Source of the DNA: Unio delphinus
Lineage: Eukaryota; Mollusca; Bivalvia; Unionida; Unionidae
Length of the DNA: 64,000 nt
Reading direction: 5' to 3'
Assembly: GCA_029339505.1 (NCBI GenBank)
Contig: JAQISU010000123.1
Coordinates: 3,146,501-3,210,500 of the forward strand
A program made the translations under genes and the position numbers. The notes below the pieces were generated by a model. The model made no database searches. It had not been told where the DNA came from and saw only the letters and a list, made by a program, of their open reading frames with translations. Of this stretch, positions 1-14,100 are shown piece by piece. Each line of letters starts with the position of its first letter. Positions within the stretch are counted from its first letter, which is position 1.

Positions 1-654
1 AGACACTGACAAATAAAGATCCGAATACAGTTGGCATCTAATTTGGTTTTTGTATAAATGCTCACATACATCACTTTGACAGGCACTTGACATTTTTAAT
101 GCTTGAACAGACATGGCAAATCACATTTTTAATGGTTACACTTAAGCCTAGTTATAAGATTGAAACATTACATTTGAGAAGGCTTGTCTCATGAGCATTT
201 ATTTCTTAAAATGTTGCCACGATTATGTTCATTTCATGAATTGATACTGTGTCATATATTTATTATTTGCAATGTATATACAAATTTGTTTCAAAGTTTT
301 GCAAAATATGTAACTTCTTATTAAGATTTCTGCATATTCTGAAATTGACTTAAAATTTTGAGACAGTAATTGACATTGTGGAAAATTATATGAGAGATAT
401 ACATCAAGGTTTCATTTCTCAGTTTTTACTGTTATTTTATTCACATTGGTAAAAAAAAAAATTCTATATAAAAATTGGGACCCATACCTTTCTTTCCTGA
501 TCATGAAAATATTTCCTGACTGATGGAGAAATGCATGCAGTCTACATAACATTATGCATTTAAAGTGTTCATATTATCATGTGCAGCTTTGGACCAGTTT
601 ATCCTAATATATGATTAACCTGAGATAAATGTTGTACTTGACCTAATCAGCCAG

Positions 655-885
655 CTTGTTAAGAGCTAGGTGGTTAGCACTAGTCTTTGCTGACCACTGT
701 CATGCAGGGATTGAGTATCAGGCTTAGCCAATGTGGATATGTGGGAAAGCTGCCAACATCTTCCTGTGGATCTGTTTCTTACTGGTTGTTTTTTTCCTTC
801 ACCATTATATTGTCTGCAATGTATAGCCTATCTTGTTATGACGAATGGCTTTATACCTCAAGTAATGGTAACAAGAGCGTGAAGG
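655..885 (+). mobile_element. SINE copy of a shared local family, +
   Basis: The segment contains 'TTAGCCAATGTGGATATGTG', an AAGCTGCCA block, and a tail with GCAATGTATAGCCTA and TGGCTTTATACCT. The same modules recur in order near 40055-40225 and, reversed, at 10675-10866. This shows a dispersed family whose head is tRNA-like in the better-preserved copy. Confidence 0.6.
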
Positions 886-951
886 CACCATACTGATGTT
901 TTCATAAACAATTTTGAGATTATTATTATTAGTAGTAGTAGTAGTAGTAGT

Positions 952-1225
952 AGTAGTATGGCCAGTTTATCTGGTGGAGGATGAGCCTGGGAAAATGCTA
1001 GGAAGAACCAACACCACTTGCTACTTGCATGATTTCTCATATAGCTACATTTGTTGAGCCGAAACTTGAACCCATGCTGATAGATGTGGTCTATCAGTGA
1101 TCTATATAGGTGAATGCCTTTGACCTCTTTGCTACACTGGATTTCTTGGGTGGCTATTGAACACATGACCTTTGAGTTATAAGTCTAATGTTTAAATTAC
1201 TGAACTAACCATGGCTCTCTTGGAG
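952..1225 (-). mobile_element. tRNA-derived SINE copy, - strand
   Basis: Read on the - strand from 1225 it starts with a tRNA-like head (GCCATGGTTAGTTCAG) and a B-box-like GTGTTCAA, then the 'GTTCAAGTTTCGGCTCAAC' module shared with the copy at 10675-10866. The left end has an (AGT)n/(ATT)n stretch at 918-957, the usual simple-repeat tail. Confidence 0.55.
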
Positions 1226-1931
1226 AGATGAGTATTCCAGAGTATTGGGCATACAGGTAAAGTCACTGACTTAAGAAGAGAAATGATTTTCTTTGAACAA
1301 CTTGAGTTCTCCATCATGTATATCATATGGATGGCTTGCACTTAGGTAAATGAGGGAACCTAGTGATTTGGGGGTCAATTGTCATGGTCATTTAAAAAAA
1401 GAAAGATGGTTTATGCACAAAAACTCATATATCTATATAGAGTACTATTAAATACGGCATGGGTATATAATGTGTTGGTCAATTGTTAAATGTTGCTATG
1501 TGATAATGTGCTACATATTTCTTGACTAATTTTCAGTTTCAGAAGCTTTACTGACAGAAACACATGAAATGAAGCCAGAAGACCATACAGTACTTTGCCA
1601 CATATTACTTGTGTTCGAATCCCAAATCAGCTGTACATTGCATCCCTATCTGTAATATGATGGTTGGGCTCATTAGACAAGAGCTCCAGAATGTAATGGG
1701 AAGGCCTTGGTGTCCAATTTTAGCTACCAACATGAATTAAACTAGGCCTTTTGCTTAAGACAGGCACACATTCCACTGAATTTCAAGGTCCAGTTCATTA
1801 GGTCTTATGTTCAAACTCAGTTTATATATATACTTTTATGCAAAAGTGTTGATAAGCAAGTTAAAGGTCAGATTGGTAAATAAGTATGTCCTGGTTTTGT
1901 CAAGTTAGTATTAAAGTAGTCAAAATTTCAT

Positions 1932-3560
1932 CATACTTTTTCCCATCTTACCCATCATACTTTTTGTGTCACACTAACCGTACTTTTCCCCATCTTACCC
2001 GTCATACTTTTTGTCTGTCACACTAACCATATGTTTCCTGATACTTCATACTTTATCCTGGCTTACTCATCATACTTTATCAATCATACTTTATCCTGTC
2101 TTACTCATCATACTTTATCACATCATATTAAATCCTGTCTTACTCATCATACTTTATCAATCATACTTTATCCTGTCTTACTCATCATACTTTATCACAT
2201 CATGCTAAATACTGTCTTACTCATCATACATTATCACATCATACTAAATACTGTCTTACTGATCATACTTTATCACATCATACTAAATCCTGTCTTACTA
2301 ATTGTACTTTATCCTGCCTTACTCTTCATACTTTAACACATCATATTAAATCCTGTAAGATTCATTATTATTTATACCACCATGCCAGGCATTCTTTATC
2401 ACTTCATACTTTATCCTTCCTTACTCATTATACTTTATCAGATCATACTAAATCCTGTCTTACTCATCATACTTTATCAGATCATACTAAATCCTGTCTT
2501 ACTCATCATACTTTATCAGATCATACTAAATAAGTCCTACTCATCATACTTTATCACATCATACTAAATCCTGTCTTACTTATCATACTTTATCACATCA
2601 TATTAAATCCTGTCTTACTCATCATACTTTATCAGATCATACTAAATAAGTATTACTCATCATATTTTATCACATCATACTAAATCCTGTCTTACTTATC
2701 ATACTTTATCACATCATACTAAATACTGTCTTACTCATCATACTTTATCACATCATACTAAATCCTGTCTTACTCATTATACTTTATCACATCATACTAA
2801 ATACTGTCTTACTCATCATACTTTATCACATCATGCTAAATCCTGTCTTACTCATCATACTTTATCACATCATACTAAATCCTGTCTTACTCATCATACT
2901 TTATCACATCATACTAAATCCTGTCTTACTCATCATACTTTATCACATCATATTAAATCCTGTCTTACTCATCATACTTTATCAGATCATACTTAATAAG
3001 TCTTACTCATCATACTTTATCACATCATGCTAAATCGTCTTACTCATCATACTTTATCACATCATGCTAAATCGTCTTACTCATCATACTTTATCAGATC
3101 ATACTAAATCCTTTCTTACTCATCATACTTTGTCACATCATACTAAATCTTGTCTTACTCATCATACTTTATCACATCATGCTAAATCCTGTCTTACTCA
3201 TCATACTTTATCAGATCATACTTAATAAGTCTTACTCATCATACTTTATCACATCATGCTAAATCCTGTCTTACTCATCATACTTTATCACATCATACTA
3301 AATCCTGTCTTACTCATCATACTTTATCACATCATACTAAATCCTGTCTTACTCATCATACTTTATCAGATCATACTAAATCCTTTCTTACTCATCATAC
3401 TTTGTCACATCATACTAAATCCTGTCTTACTCATCATACTTTATCACATCATACTAAATCCGGTCACATTCATTATCTTTTATACCAACATACCTATCAT
3501 ACTTTATCACACCACAACCATTATACTTGATTTCATCTTACTCATCATACTTGAAGAAAT
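1932..3560 (+). repeat. 39-bp minisatellite (~40 units)
   Basis: Tandem array with a 39-bp unit built from CATACTTTATCACATCA, TACTAAATCCTG and TCTTACTCAT. Units vary (ATCACATCAT versus ATCAGATCAT; some short units lack CCTG). The left edge (1932-2080) has diverged units with CATACTTTTTCCC. Because 39 is 13 codons, translated frames look like long repetitive peptides; these are not genes. Confidence 0.95.
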
Positions 3561-4884
3561 TATAGTTTTTAGAAACTTTCTTAAAAAGATAAAAAAAATC
3601 CCAACTGCATAGTATGAACCAGCAATTTTGAAAATCATTAAGTAGTCTATAAACAGATGACTGATACTTTCTGAAGAAAGGTTACCTTTCTTTATATCAT
3701 TATGTTTGGAGCTTAAGCTTTTGAATAAATTCAGTAATTGGTTCATTTTACAAAGCTCAGATCTTGAACAATATACATTACCTTTGTATCTTCTTGGGAT
3801 TTTACTCACTTTCTTTAGTTTTCATTTGTATAGTTGAAAGTAAGATCCTAATTTTTGGAATCTTTGAAAGTTCCAGTAACAACCAAGTTTGCACAAAATT
3901 GATTTTAAGGTATGTTTTTATGCCTGGAAATATTATGGGTCTTATAACTTGAAACTCATGTATGATATACCATTGTAAGTCTGATACTTTTGGGGAAAGG
4001 AAATGCAGGAGGTAATTGGATTATGTTTTTATTGGGACAAAGTCAGTTGTGCTTTTGTTTTCCAGGCACATTGTGACAAATTTGAAGGGCAGTGACGAGT
4101 TCTGCCATTTTATCCAAGATCAATATTCCAATGTGTGAGGGAGTGTGTTGGTTTGTTAACAGAAAGGGATACAAAGTAAAGCTGTGTGTGGTTGGGTTTG
4201 TTAACAGAAAGGGATGCAAAGTAAAGCTGTGTGTGGTTGGGTTTGTTAACAGAAAGGAATGCAAAGTAAAGCTGTGTGTGGGTTTGTTAACAGAAAGGAA
4301 TGCAAAGTAAAGCTGTGTGTGGGTTTGTTAACAGAAAGGGATGCAAAGTAAAGCAATGAAATAAAATTTCATGAATAGTGATGACTGCTATATCATTTTG
4401 AATGATTGCTTAATTATCAATATGTGTGTGTATTTCAGTGTGTTAACAGAAAGGGGTGCAAAGTAAAGCAGTGATTGAGGATCAAGCAAGGACCTCTTGC
4501 ATCATAGTCAAGCACTGACAATATAACCTTTACCATTAGTATGTGAAGGTTATACAAATGTGGTATAGACTTTCATCAGGGAAATCATTCCACATGATTT
4601 GTCTGAACAACTAAAAACAATGACTGATCCCCCAGCAGGAACTGCGTTACAACCACAAACCTATAGCCTGACTCTTTGGGTTTAAAGAGTCTTAAATATC
4701 CAGACCATTCTTTGTTGTGTATATCTCACAATATTATCACTTCTACATGACATCATATTATAATGTCTACTTAATAGTCAGGAGAATTAGACATACAGGT
4801 AATAATTATATATGTAAGTGTGTGTCTGCCGGCCTCTGTGTATTTAAATATGGTGAGGTGCACTATATTCATTTTATTTTTTAG
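3561..4884 (+). other. End of the upstream NRF1 intron, including a 45-bp array
   Basis: Apart from the array at 4145-4356, no coding or RNA feature is recognised. The segment ends with a polypyrimidine tract and AG at 4884. Confidence 0.6.
4145..4356 (+). repeat. 45/41-bp tandem repeat, ~5 units
   Basis: The unit contains TTTGTTAACAGAAAGG, ATGCAAAGTAAAGC and TGTGTGTGG. Early units are 45 bp and later ones 41 bp because TTGG is missing. One detached unit (GTGTTAACAGAAAGGGGTGC) lies at ~4439-4472, about 100 bp past the array. Confidence 0.92.
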
Positions 4885-5141
4885 GTTAATCTTGGGTGCC
4901 TGGAAAACTCTGCCTGGATGCATGCATATGCAGGCTGACATGAATCAAATCATAGTATCATCTGAATCGGGCACAATTATTTCTGACACTATCTCAATGA
5001 ACACCAGTCAGATCAGCCCTGAGATGATGAGTGATGGAATGAGTGATGATGATCCAAGCTCTCCAGAAAGCTCCTTTGATGCTTCTGATCTTCTTGCCAA
5101 TAGAGTCACAGATGAAGTGACAGCCCAGCTTGCAGCTGCAG
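4885..5141 (+). CDS. NRF1: NRF1 coding exon 1 (start-codon exon)
   Basis: Acceptor TTTTTTAG ends at 4884 and the donor GT is at 5142. The reading frame is open from the acceptor, but the first methionines are at 4922, 4928 and 4940, so 4885-4921 is probably 5'UTR. It encodes the acidic N-terminus and ends in phase 1 within the Gly of LAAAG. Confidence 0.9.
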
Positions 5142-8100
5142 GTTATATATATATATCTTGAAACCTAAAAAGTATTTTATGTTTGTGTATATGTATATGT
5201 GTGTGCATGTGTAATGTATGCTGTATATTTGATATATCACAAGCATCATACAAAATGTAAACAGCATACAGTGAGTGTTATCTAAAAGATATCAGTTAGG
5301 TACTATACACATTTTATTTATACCACATACAGATATATATTTCACCAAAGCTATGATTGACTTCAGGAAGATGTGTATTGACAACAGAGGGAGTTAAGTC
5401 TTTATGTCCCTGTAGAGCGTGTCTACTGCACAATTTGGTTCTGCACCAAACTTGTTTGAAATTGTTAATTTTCCTCATTTTATGAACTTCTATTTTCATT
5501 CATGTTGATTACATTTTGCACAGCCAGCATCCATAGCTGCCAACCCTCATGATTTTGCTTTGAATTTCATGACTTTCTACAGCAGTTCACAACATCATGC
5601 CACATGCAAAAAAATGAATTCCCCAATTCTTGGTTATTTTAAATTTTCCCATTAAGTGCTAGTTGTAACATCAGCAATTGCCTTAATAGTCTGGTACTAC
5701 TAGTCATGATATTAGTAGAACTATAGCTGATTTGTACAGTTGATCTGGTAGCACACATTTTAGCATATTTTAATCTATATACATGTATATTTAAGAGTAG
5801 TTTTACAACTGCTTTTGAAAGAAACCAGAGATTAACTGGAATTTTTCTCTGCATGTGCGCCACCGACACTGATATGAACTGCCATTCAGCATTGTGACGT
5901 GAAAACATTTTCATCACCAAGGAAAAAAAATATATTGCACGACAAGTGAAGTTTAGTTTGGAATATACCAAAACCTGGCTGTGCATTCAGCCATCAAATA
6001 CCAATGTACATCATGCTTTTTGCATACATTGTGCCACAAATTTAAGAAGTGGGCATTGTGTCAGGGATGATGTGAAGAAGCACATTGGTAGCAAAAAGCA
6101 CATAGAGCTTGGGAAACTACATGAAGACAGATTTTTTCAGTGTTGGAATTTTTTAGATTGAAAGATTAGCATATATCATAATTTGCTCAAAGTCATGGTT
6201 TTTCATGCATGCGCTTACGCCTAATCATTCACCATTTGACGTTTTATCTTTTGATTAATACCATTTTGTAGTATCACTACACGGCAGTTAAAATGTTTTC
6301 ACCCATAGAACATGTATGACAGATAAATTGTAAGTAATGATAAGAGCCTCTGTGAGCCTCAATTCTGTCTGGTTCATCTCTATATCTACTCCAAAAGCTT
6401 CAAAAAGTTTAAAACATAGCTGCTCAGATCATCCTTAGAGTACCACCATCAGATCACATCTCCCTGCTGCTATGTACCCTACACTGGCTATCCATTCAAT
6501 CCAGAATCAAACACAAAATTTGTACTCTGTGCTATGTTTCACTGATGGACTCCAATCCAACACTGGCCTCACCCATGTGAACACACCAGCAAAATACTTA
6601 CGCTCCTCTTCTGACAATCATTCACTCATTATTCCCACTATGAAAACGAAGTAATATGCACAACACTCTTAAGTTACACACATACATTAATAAAAAGGAC
6701 TAAATTTATGCAAATACAACTTTAACGAAGGATTTGAAATGAAAAGTCATTTAGAAAAAACATCAGTATTTATTGTAATAAATGCTGGTAAATAACAGTT
6801 GTACACATGTTTAGCAAGAGTAGGATCAAGAATGAGAAATTCCATGCTGTGTCTCATTTCATGTTTACTGAGTAGTTATTCTAAAATGTTAATGTTTCCA
6901 TTTTCTGCTTGACCACTTTATTAAATTTTAATGTTTCCATTTTCTGCTTGACCACTTTATTAAATTTTAATGTTTCCATTTTCTACTTGACCACTTTATT
7001 AAATGTTTATTGTAATAATGTAAGTAATGTAAGTGAACAAGGATGTAATAATAGTACAAGTGCAGATAACTAAGTTATGGTGGCAAAACTGTCAAAGCAA
7101 ATTAAATTACATCATTTTGTTTAACTCTCGTAGTGCATTTTGTACTGCTATCTTCCTTTGTCTCTTTACAATATTGCATGTCTCCCAGACTTTGACAATG
7201 GAGGACAGACTTCTGTGACTTAAGTTTCTAGTTGGAACATTTAATTTGTCAAACGATTTGTTACTCTTTATCACAGCTGTCATTTTTTTTTAAACTTATA
7301 AATCATGATTTATTATGCAAATGTAGGAGTCAACCTATTATTCACCTGATTGAGGGCCTGGCAGTATATCCAATGCTATAGCTGCCAGTGTCCCATTTTT
7401 CCCATGTTTGTGGTGTATTTTTTTTATCTGAATTGGGGGGGGGGGTAATAACAAAATTTAAATTAAAGATATCTTTGCAAAACAGAAAAATATTACATAC
7501 TGACAATATTTTCATTTATTGGTGCTTTGGGTTTTCAGGAACTGTGGGTATGGCTGCTGCAGCTGCTATTGCATCCAGCAGAAAGAAAAAGAGACCCCAT
7601 CAGTTTGAGAAGAACCCTTCCATTAGAAAGCGACAACAAACCAGACTTTTGAGGTCTTATAAATTTGTTGTGAGATGACTTACTTACATTTTCTGAAATA
7701 AATGAAATATCTCTTTTATATTGCCTAAAATTGAAGTATTCTGTTTACTTTTCTTTTACTAGCAGAAAAAAATAATTTTGAACATTTTACCTTTATCAGT
7801 CAATTTTAATTCTTCTTTTAAGAATTCAATAGTGTCTTATTTTGTATTAGTTGTTATCCTGTTATTTACCTGTATAGAAAAAGTATTGTGCAGTAGTAGA
7901 AAAATCATTTAGGTACATACATCTGTAACTTGTATGACATTTGACATTACAATGAGTGATGGTCACTTACAAATATTATGGATAATTAGATGTACTGTAC
8001 TATATATATGGAGCTAATGGTGTTGAATAATTTTGATTTTGGCAGTCTTCAGAGCAATTGCAGTAATTTTCCAGGCAACTAAAAAAATTGCTGGGCAACC

Positions 8101-11100
8101 AGATTTTTAGAGCTGGTTGCCCAGGGACAACAAAGGATGTTTTAAAAGAATTCTACCCCTCTATTGTACCAATGTCCTTCTGTTTCATCTGTCTGTAAGT
8201 TCCAGACATCATACATTTTGTCTCAGCTTAATAATTTTTCAATGACCTTATTCAGTTAAAGCTAATTGAATATGCCATTTCATATCGATTTGATGTACAT
8301 CAAGTTAGTTCAACTTAATTTTGTTTAAAAAATGACACTGAATTATTGCCCTGGTGTTGACTTTAAGTTTATCCTTATGTCATGAATTATTTTTCTCATC
8401 AGCAATTTTTGACGGACTTCATTGATTGAAATTAAATTTGGTATGTGGTTTAATAGCCAACCAAAGATAAGATTGTTTTTTTTACCTCACGCCATGTACA
8501 TTTTAAGTTAAGATTAGTGTTTAACTTTATAGTTTGCCTGCATGGTGGATTTTGATTTTACTTGGAACGTTTTATAGAAATGCACTGAACTGAACCCAGT
8601 TGATAAGAGGCCTTAAAATTGAAAACCCCCAGTTTTTTCCATTTTCTATCAAAATGTCAGACTTGTTGACAAATGTTTTAGGTTTTTCACTTACAGTTCC
8701 AATATTCTATGCAAGTTGGTATTTCACCAGAAAAGCTCTTTTGCATAGAAGATATTCAAAGAAAGAAGTTGATTGTAACTGGTCCAGGCATCTACCAAGG
8801 ATTCTTTTTTTTGGCTTGGATCTGACTAGTTAAAATATTATTGGCACTTTAAGGAACATGACCATTATAGCCATTAATTTTGGGTCTGTGCACTTAAGGA
8901 AGGGTTTTAATAATATATACAGTATGTATGATTCATATTATCCATGTACGCTTGCCTGCTATTGTACTTATAAATGAGATAACCAAGAAACAGACATTGT
9001 AGACAAATATATGAAGAACATTTGACTTTCAGTTCTGAATAATGGAATGTGATGACAACTCATTAAACACTGAATGTAAATTAATTAAACTGTTTTGATT
9101 AAGTGTAGCAGTGAAGTAAAATTGATGGGTTCACATTGATGAACATTACATTGTTATATCAGTAAAAGAATATCATTTATTGTCATAGATTTGCTGGCCA
9201 TAATAATGTAATAAATAACATTTTAAGTCAGTTCAAAGTAATAAAAGAACTAATCACTTTGTAAAAGTAAAAATTCACATGAACTTAAGAAGGCATTATT
9301 GACTAATACAATGGAGGCACAGTGACCATGGTTTGTTATATAAATAATATATAGAACAGGGAATGGAAACTGCAAAGAGCTGACAAATATCACCTACTTC
9401 CATTTTATATGCTAGTGATGTTCCTGGTTGTTTCATGAGCAGTATGTTTTATGTCAGCAGCAAGTTTTATTTCAGGAAGCAGTTTATAAATTTTCTGTGT
9501 TTTTTAACTTAAAATTTCCTTAATTTGCGGGTATCTATATTTAAAGAAACAAAATGTTTTTCCATCCGTTCCGATACATTTTTGATGGTGCAAATTTCTT
9601 TGTAGATTCAACATTTATCTTTTGTGTATCTTGCTTCTAAAATGTTTGCTTAAATGTCCAAATCAGTTATACCAGTCTACTCTCACATCTTTGCCAATAA
9701 AGTAATATTTTTATTTCTTATATTGATGGTGAAATATAGAAGCGGTGTTGTGTACAAACTATGCACCATGAATGAGCTTCTATAGCCTTTCAACAATTCA
9801 CCTTGCAATCATACAATGCACTGAAACCTCATTTGCTCAACATTATAATACTTGTGTTATTTTTATGTCTAGGTAGGGAGTTTCCAATCCCCCTTGTATG
9901 GTATTCTCTGCTTGTAGCCTATTCGTTGATGAATCTCTTAGAACACGGGCATTAATTCTACAAAACGTATACAAGGCCCATTGGCTCTAAATCACAGTTG
10001 TCAGTGTTTCATTTTAAACTGTTAACCTTTTTGGGTTTAACTTTACTGAAAATCACTTCCACTGCATTGAGACAAATTTTTTTTTTGAGTGCTAGACGGA
10101 ATTTTTTTGTGTCTACCAGACAGCTATATTGCAGTTTTAATGTATCTAAAATAAAAAATCTGCATACATATACATGCATTGTCACTTTGCTAAAAACAAA
10201 TTTTTGATCTGCCCCTTTCTTTAGATTTCAAGGCTTACTCCACACATTTTTGGTTGAAAAAGTTAATTGAGTAAATTATAGTAATTAGACACAAAGACAC
10301 AGTGGTCCCTTTTAAGAGTGCTCTTAAGACTCGCCTGTTTCGACTGCAGGGACAAACTTAGTGACCTAATCATGTTTTGTATCCTATATGTTTTCAGCAT
10401 GTTTTTATATTTTCCAATTTCATTGTTTTTGTCATTTGTTGTTCTGTAGTGTAGTCATATCATTATTGATGGTGTAAAGCGCTTAGAGCTTCGAAAGATT
10501 AGGTGCTATACAAAGTCCTCATTATTATTATTATTATAAAATTGCTCAACCATTATAATAATACTTTACAATGTCAATAACTACTTCTCCAGTATATCTT
10601 TCACAAGGCCATATCTTGGGACAATTCTGTAATGAGAATCCATTTTTGTTAATGTAATATATGTATCATACATATTCTGATGGAGGCCACTATTAATGGT
10701 GGAGGAAGAACCCGGTAAGAACCACTGACCCATGAAAAGCTACTGACAAGCTTTCTCACATACCCACATTGGCTGAATCGGAGACTTGAACCCAAGCAGA
10801 CAGAGGTGAAATGGCAGTGATTCGTAATGGAGAGCGCTTTAGACAACTCGGTCACTCTGGGCTCCTAACTTTAATTTGTAATGTGATTTCATTTCTATAT
10901 TGCGTTTAACATACCATATCCATGCCCTGCCTCAAGAATAAGGTGCAAGGCAAGGGAAGGTATTAATCATAATCTTTATGCATGTAATGATATAACTTTT
11001 GAATCTATCAATATATTTGAATGTAGCCTGTAATATATATTTTCGTGTAAGCATCTTTCATTTTCTCAGTGATAACATTAATTTCAAAGTCAAGGTATCA

Positions 11101-14100
11101 GTGAGGGATAATATAAGTGAATGGTCTTGTCTCCTTATTTAAGCTGTCACTTTTTACTCCAACAGATATTTTGATGTAACCTTACCTATATCCAGACCTT
11201 CTGACATCAGTCAAGTTGAAAGTCCAGAGATCAGTGTTACTAATATGAAAAAGGTCATTAAATAAATCTATCATATGCTGTCTTCAGTATTCCTTTTTAA
11301 GGATGACTTGAAAATCTTATTAAAGGCATCAATGTATTTGTTTTCATCTGTTTTTTTATTTATCTGAGATTAATATAAGCACTTTTTACATGTTGTAGGA
11401 AGCTGAAGGTCACTATAGAGGAGTATACCACTCGTGTTGGACAGCAGGCCATAGTACTGTGCTGTACACCTGGAAGGATTTCTCAGTCTGCCAACACCTT
11501 CAAAGTTTTTGGGTCACAACCTCTGGAACATGTTGTATGTATCATGTAATTAAAGTTTCATTGTTGTTGTTTTTCTAAATTCCAGCAATAAGTGTCTTCC
11601 ATAAATTTTCAGTTTTAGCCATGCACAATTTATTGATATTGATACAAATTAGTGTGGTTGAGTCAGGGACTGTCTGATTAGTGAATTTCTTGCCTATGTT
11701 TACATAAACTAGCTATTTTCATATATATGTAACACTACAAAATAAGTCCTGCATTAAAACGCATTCAAAACTGCTCCGATGGCCTAGTGGTTAGAGCATG
11801 TGCCGTGGAAGCAGGAGGTCGCAGGTTTGATCCCAAGCCAAGTTATACCAAAGACTTTAAAAATGGCAATCTGCCTTGCTTTCCGCTCAGTGTTAAGAGG
11901 TTAGTGTTAGGACTTGTCAGCCTGGTGTCAGGAGAATGTGACTGGGTGGGACATCATGCAACATGTCTGTGGTGGCATGATACCCCAGTGGTAGACATCA
12001 CTATAAACTGCCTCACTGCAGACATCGTAGCAATATGACTCAAATTGTTTTAAAGCTATGTTATAAATCCAAATCATATGCACACACAAAACCCATTTAA
12101 TAATGTTTTAATTGACATAGATAGCTAATGGTTGTTGCCAGTATATATATAGAGTTTTTCCCATCATTCGTTTAGACTATTGACATATTTAGAAATTCCA
12201 CAATAGTTCATAGTAATTGAGAGATCTTAAAATTCAGTGAGAAAAATTCAGCTTGAAGCTTGTTTGTATCTCTGCTGGTCATAGACCAAAAGAGCTGATG
12301 GGATGGGCTGATGTCTGTTTATCTATTAGCACAAGTTTTTTATCACTACTCCTCCTAATACATGCATATTTATTTTTTGGTCTTGTTGTTCCTAAATAAA
12401 GAAATTGCCATTCAGACACTCAATATGGTCACCACAGTGGTCATATTGAAAACATTGTTGGTACTTTTCCTGAATGGATGGTGATATCGGCATGGGGTTT
12501 TCACTAAATGACTTATTATGTTTAACTGGTCCAGTATAAAATTGATGCTAATTTGACATCCAATATGGGTGAAAGGCAATCATCTTAAAAAATCTTGTTA
12601 CTATATCTCTACTTGAACAGAAAAATTGTATTGACATTTTATGATGTCCAGTTGGTGTCAGCTGAAAGTAGTTTTGATCTCGTGTCAAATGTGGCCACCA
12701 CAGCAGCCATTTTGTTATTGTTACTTTTCCTCAATCAAAAGTCATCGATCTTGAAAATATTGCTATCTCAGATCCTCTCCAAATGGATGGATATATCCAG
12801 AGATGCTGACAGGATGCAAGATTGCATGAATTGTGCAAAATGTGTGTGAATTTGCACACTTGAAGAACAGTGCTGCACAATAACTCACACAAAATAGTTT
12901 AAAGTCACACATATGAAAACATACTCTATGCAGTATACAATTTGAGTTTAACGGTTAACAATTAAAGTGCTTGTCATATAATCAGTCAACAGTAGAGTTA
13001 TCACATTTTTTGTTGCAACATCTTTTTTTCTGTCAGTTAGGCAACTGTTTACACATCTGGGTTCTTCATCTTGACTTTAATGGTTGTTAAACTAACTTGA
13101 TTGATTGACATCATTGTGCCCTGGAACAAGTAAAGTAGAGTGCAATTTTCATTTATTGTCTTAAACAATCCATCTCGGTGGGCTCATGTTCTACATAAGA
13201 TGGTGGCCCAGTTAAGGTAAATGATTAAATAAGAATCTAAAAGTGAAATTAAGAAGTAGAAGATTTTTATTTGATCAAAATACCTCTGGCTGAACAAGTA
13301 GACATTGGCATTGATGGACTTAAACATAATACGGCATTATAGAACAGATAGTAAATTTGGCATAGTAGTCAGTAAAACAGTGATTAAAAAAAAGAGAAAC
13401 TTTGACAGAGTTTATATTAGTGACAAATCTTGTTTTGGAACTAAAGTATTCAAAACATAATAATGACCTCTGTCTGTATGGCATCAATAGCTTAAAATCG
13501 TAATACAGCATTATACAACAGATAGTAAATTTGGCATAGTAGTCAGTAAAACACTGATAAATAAAAGAGAAACTTTGACAGAGTTTATATTAGTGAAAAA
13601 TCTTGTTTTGGAGTAGAAGTATCCAAGACTGTAGACTTGAACATAAAAAACAGTTTCCCAACTTGTTCAGGTTAACTATGTATATGCCTCTTTTTTCACA
13701 AGATATCGCAAAGAACAATTTGTGGACAGTAGAAATTCTGTCGCTTCTGAGGATGGTAGATATTCCTTGCCAAATCAGGCATCTGGATTCAGACTGGGGA
13801 AGAAGGTTGCAATTCTGTAGCAGCTGAGACTGCACCACCATTGACAAGAATTGAAATATGATCACCTGTTTCAAACAAAGTGGATAGAGAAGCAAGAATT
13901 CCCATCATTATTACTGACCGCCATGTATAGCCTATAGTGTGCTGACAAATGGTGTTAAACCCTACAAGAACAAGAACAGATGTACAAATTACCAAAATTA
14001 TACTATTAAAATATTTAAAAAAAACTAATGTCAAATGGTAATGAAATGAGCAACATAACATCACAGAGATAGACATTAAGCATAGATGAATTTTTATTAT

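Larger units (their letters stand above)
5142..7538 (+). other. NRF1 intron 1 (between coding exons 1 and 2)
   Basis: Holds a hAT-type zinc-finger fragment (5945-6160), a LINE C-terminal fragment (6335-6660) and a 3-copy repeat (6891-7003). The rest is AT-rich sequence without recognised features. Confidence 0.7.
7654..11398 (+). other. NRF1 intron 2
   Basis: Contains the hairpin at 8091-8124, the single-unit copy of a dispersed repeat element (8693-8992), a LINE tail (10296-10542) and a SINE (10675-10866). The remaining ~2 kb (8992-10290) shows nothing recognisable. Confidence 0.7.

Noticed and set aside
2011..3612. Repetitive peptides with a 13-residue period
   Set aside because: An artefact of a 39-bp tandem repeat, which keeps frame by length alone; no start context, splice sites or conserved domain.
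11772..11845. Genuine tRNA gene
   Set aside because: A and B boxes are present, but the acceptor arms do not pair and the sequence continues into a SINE body.
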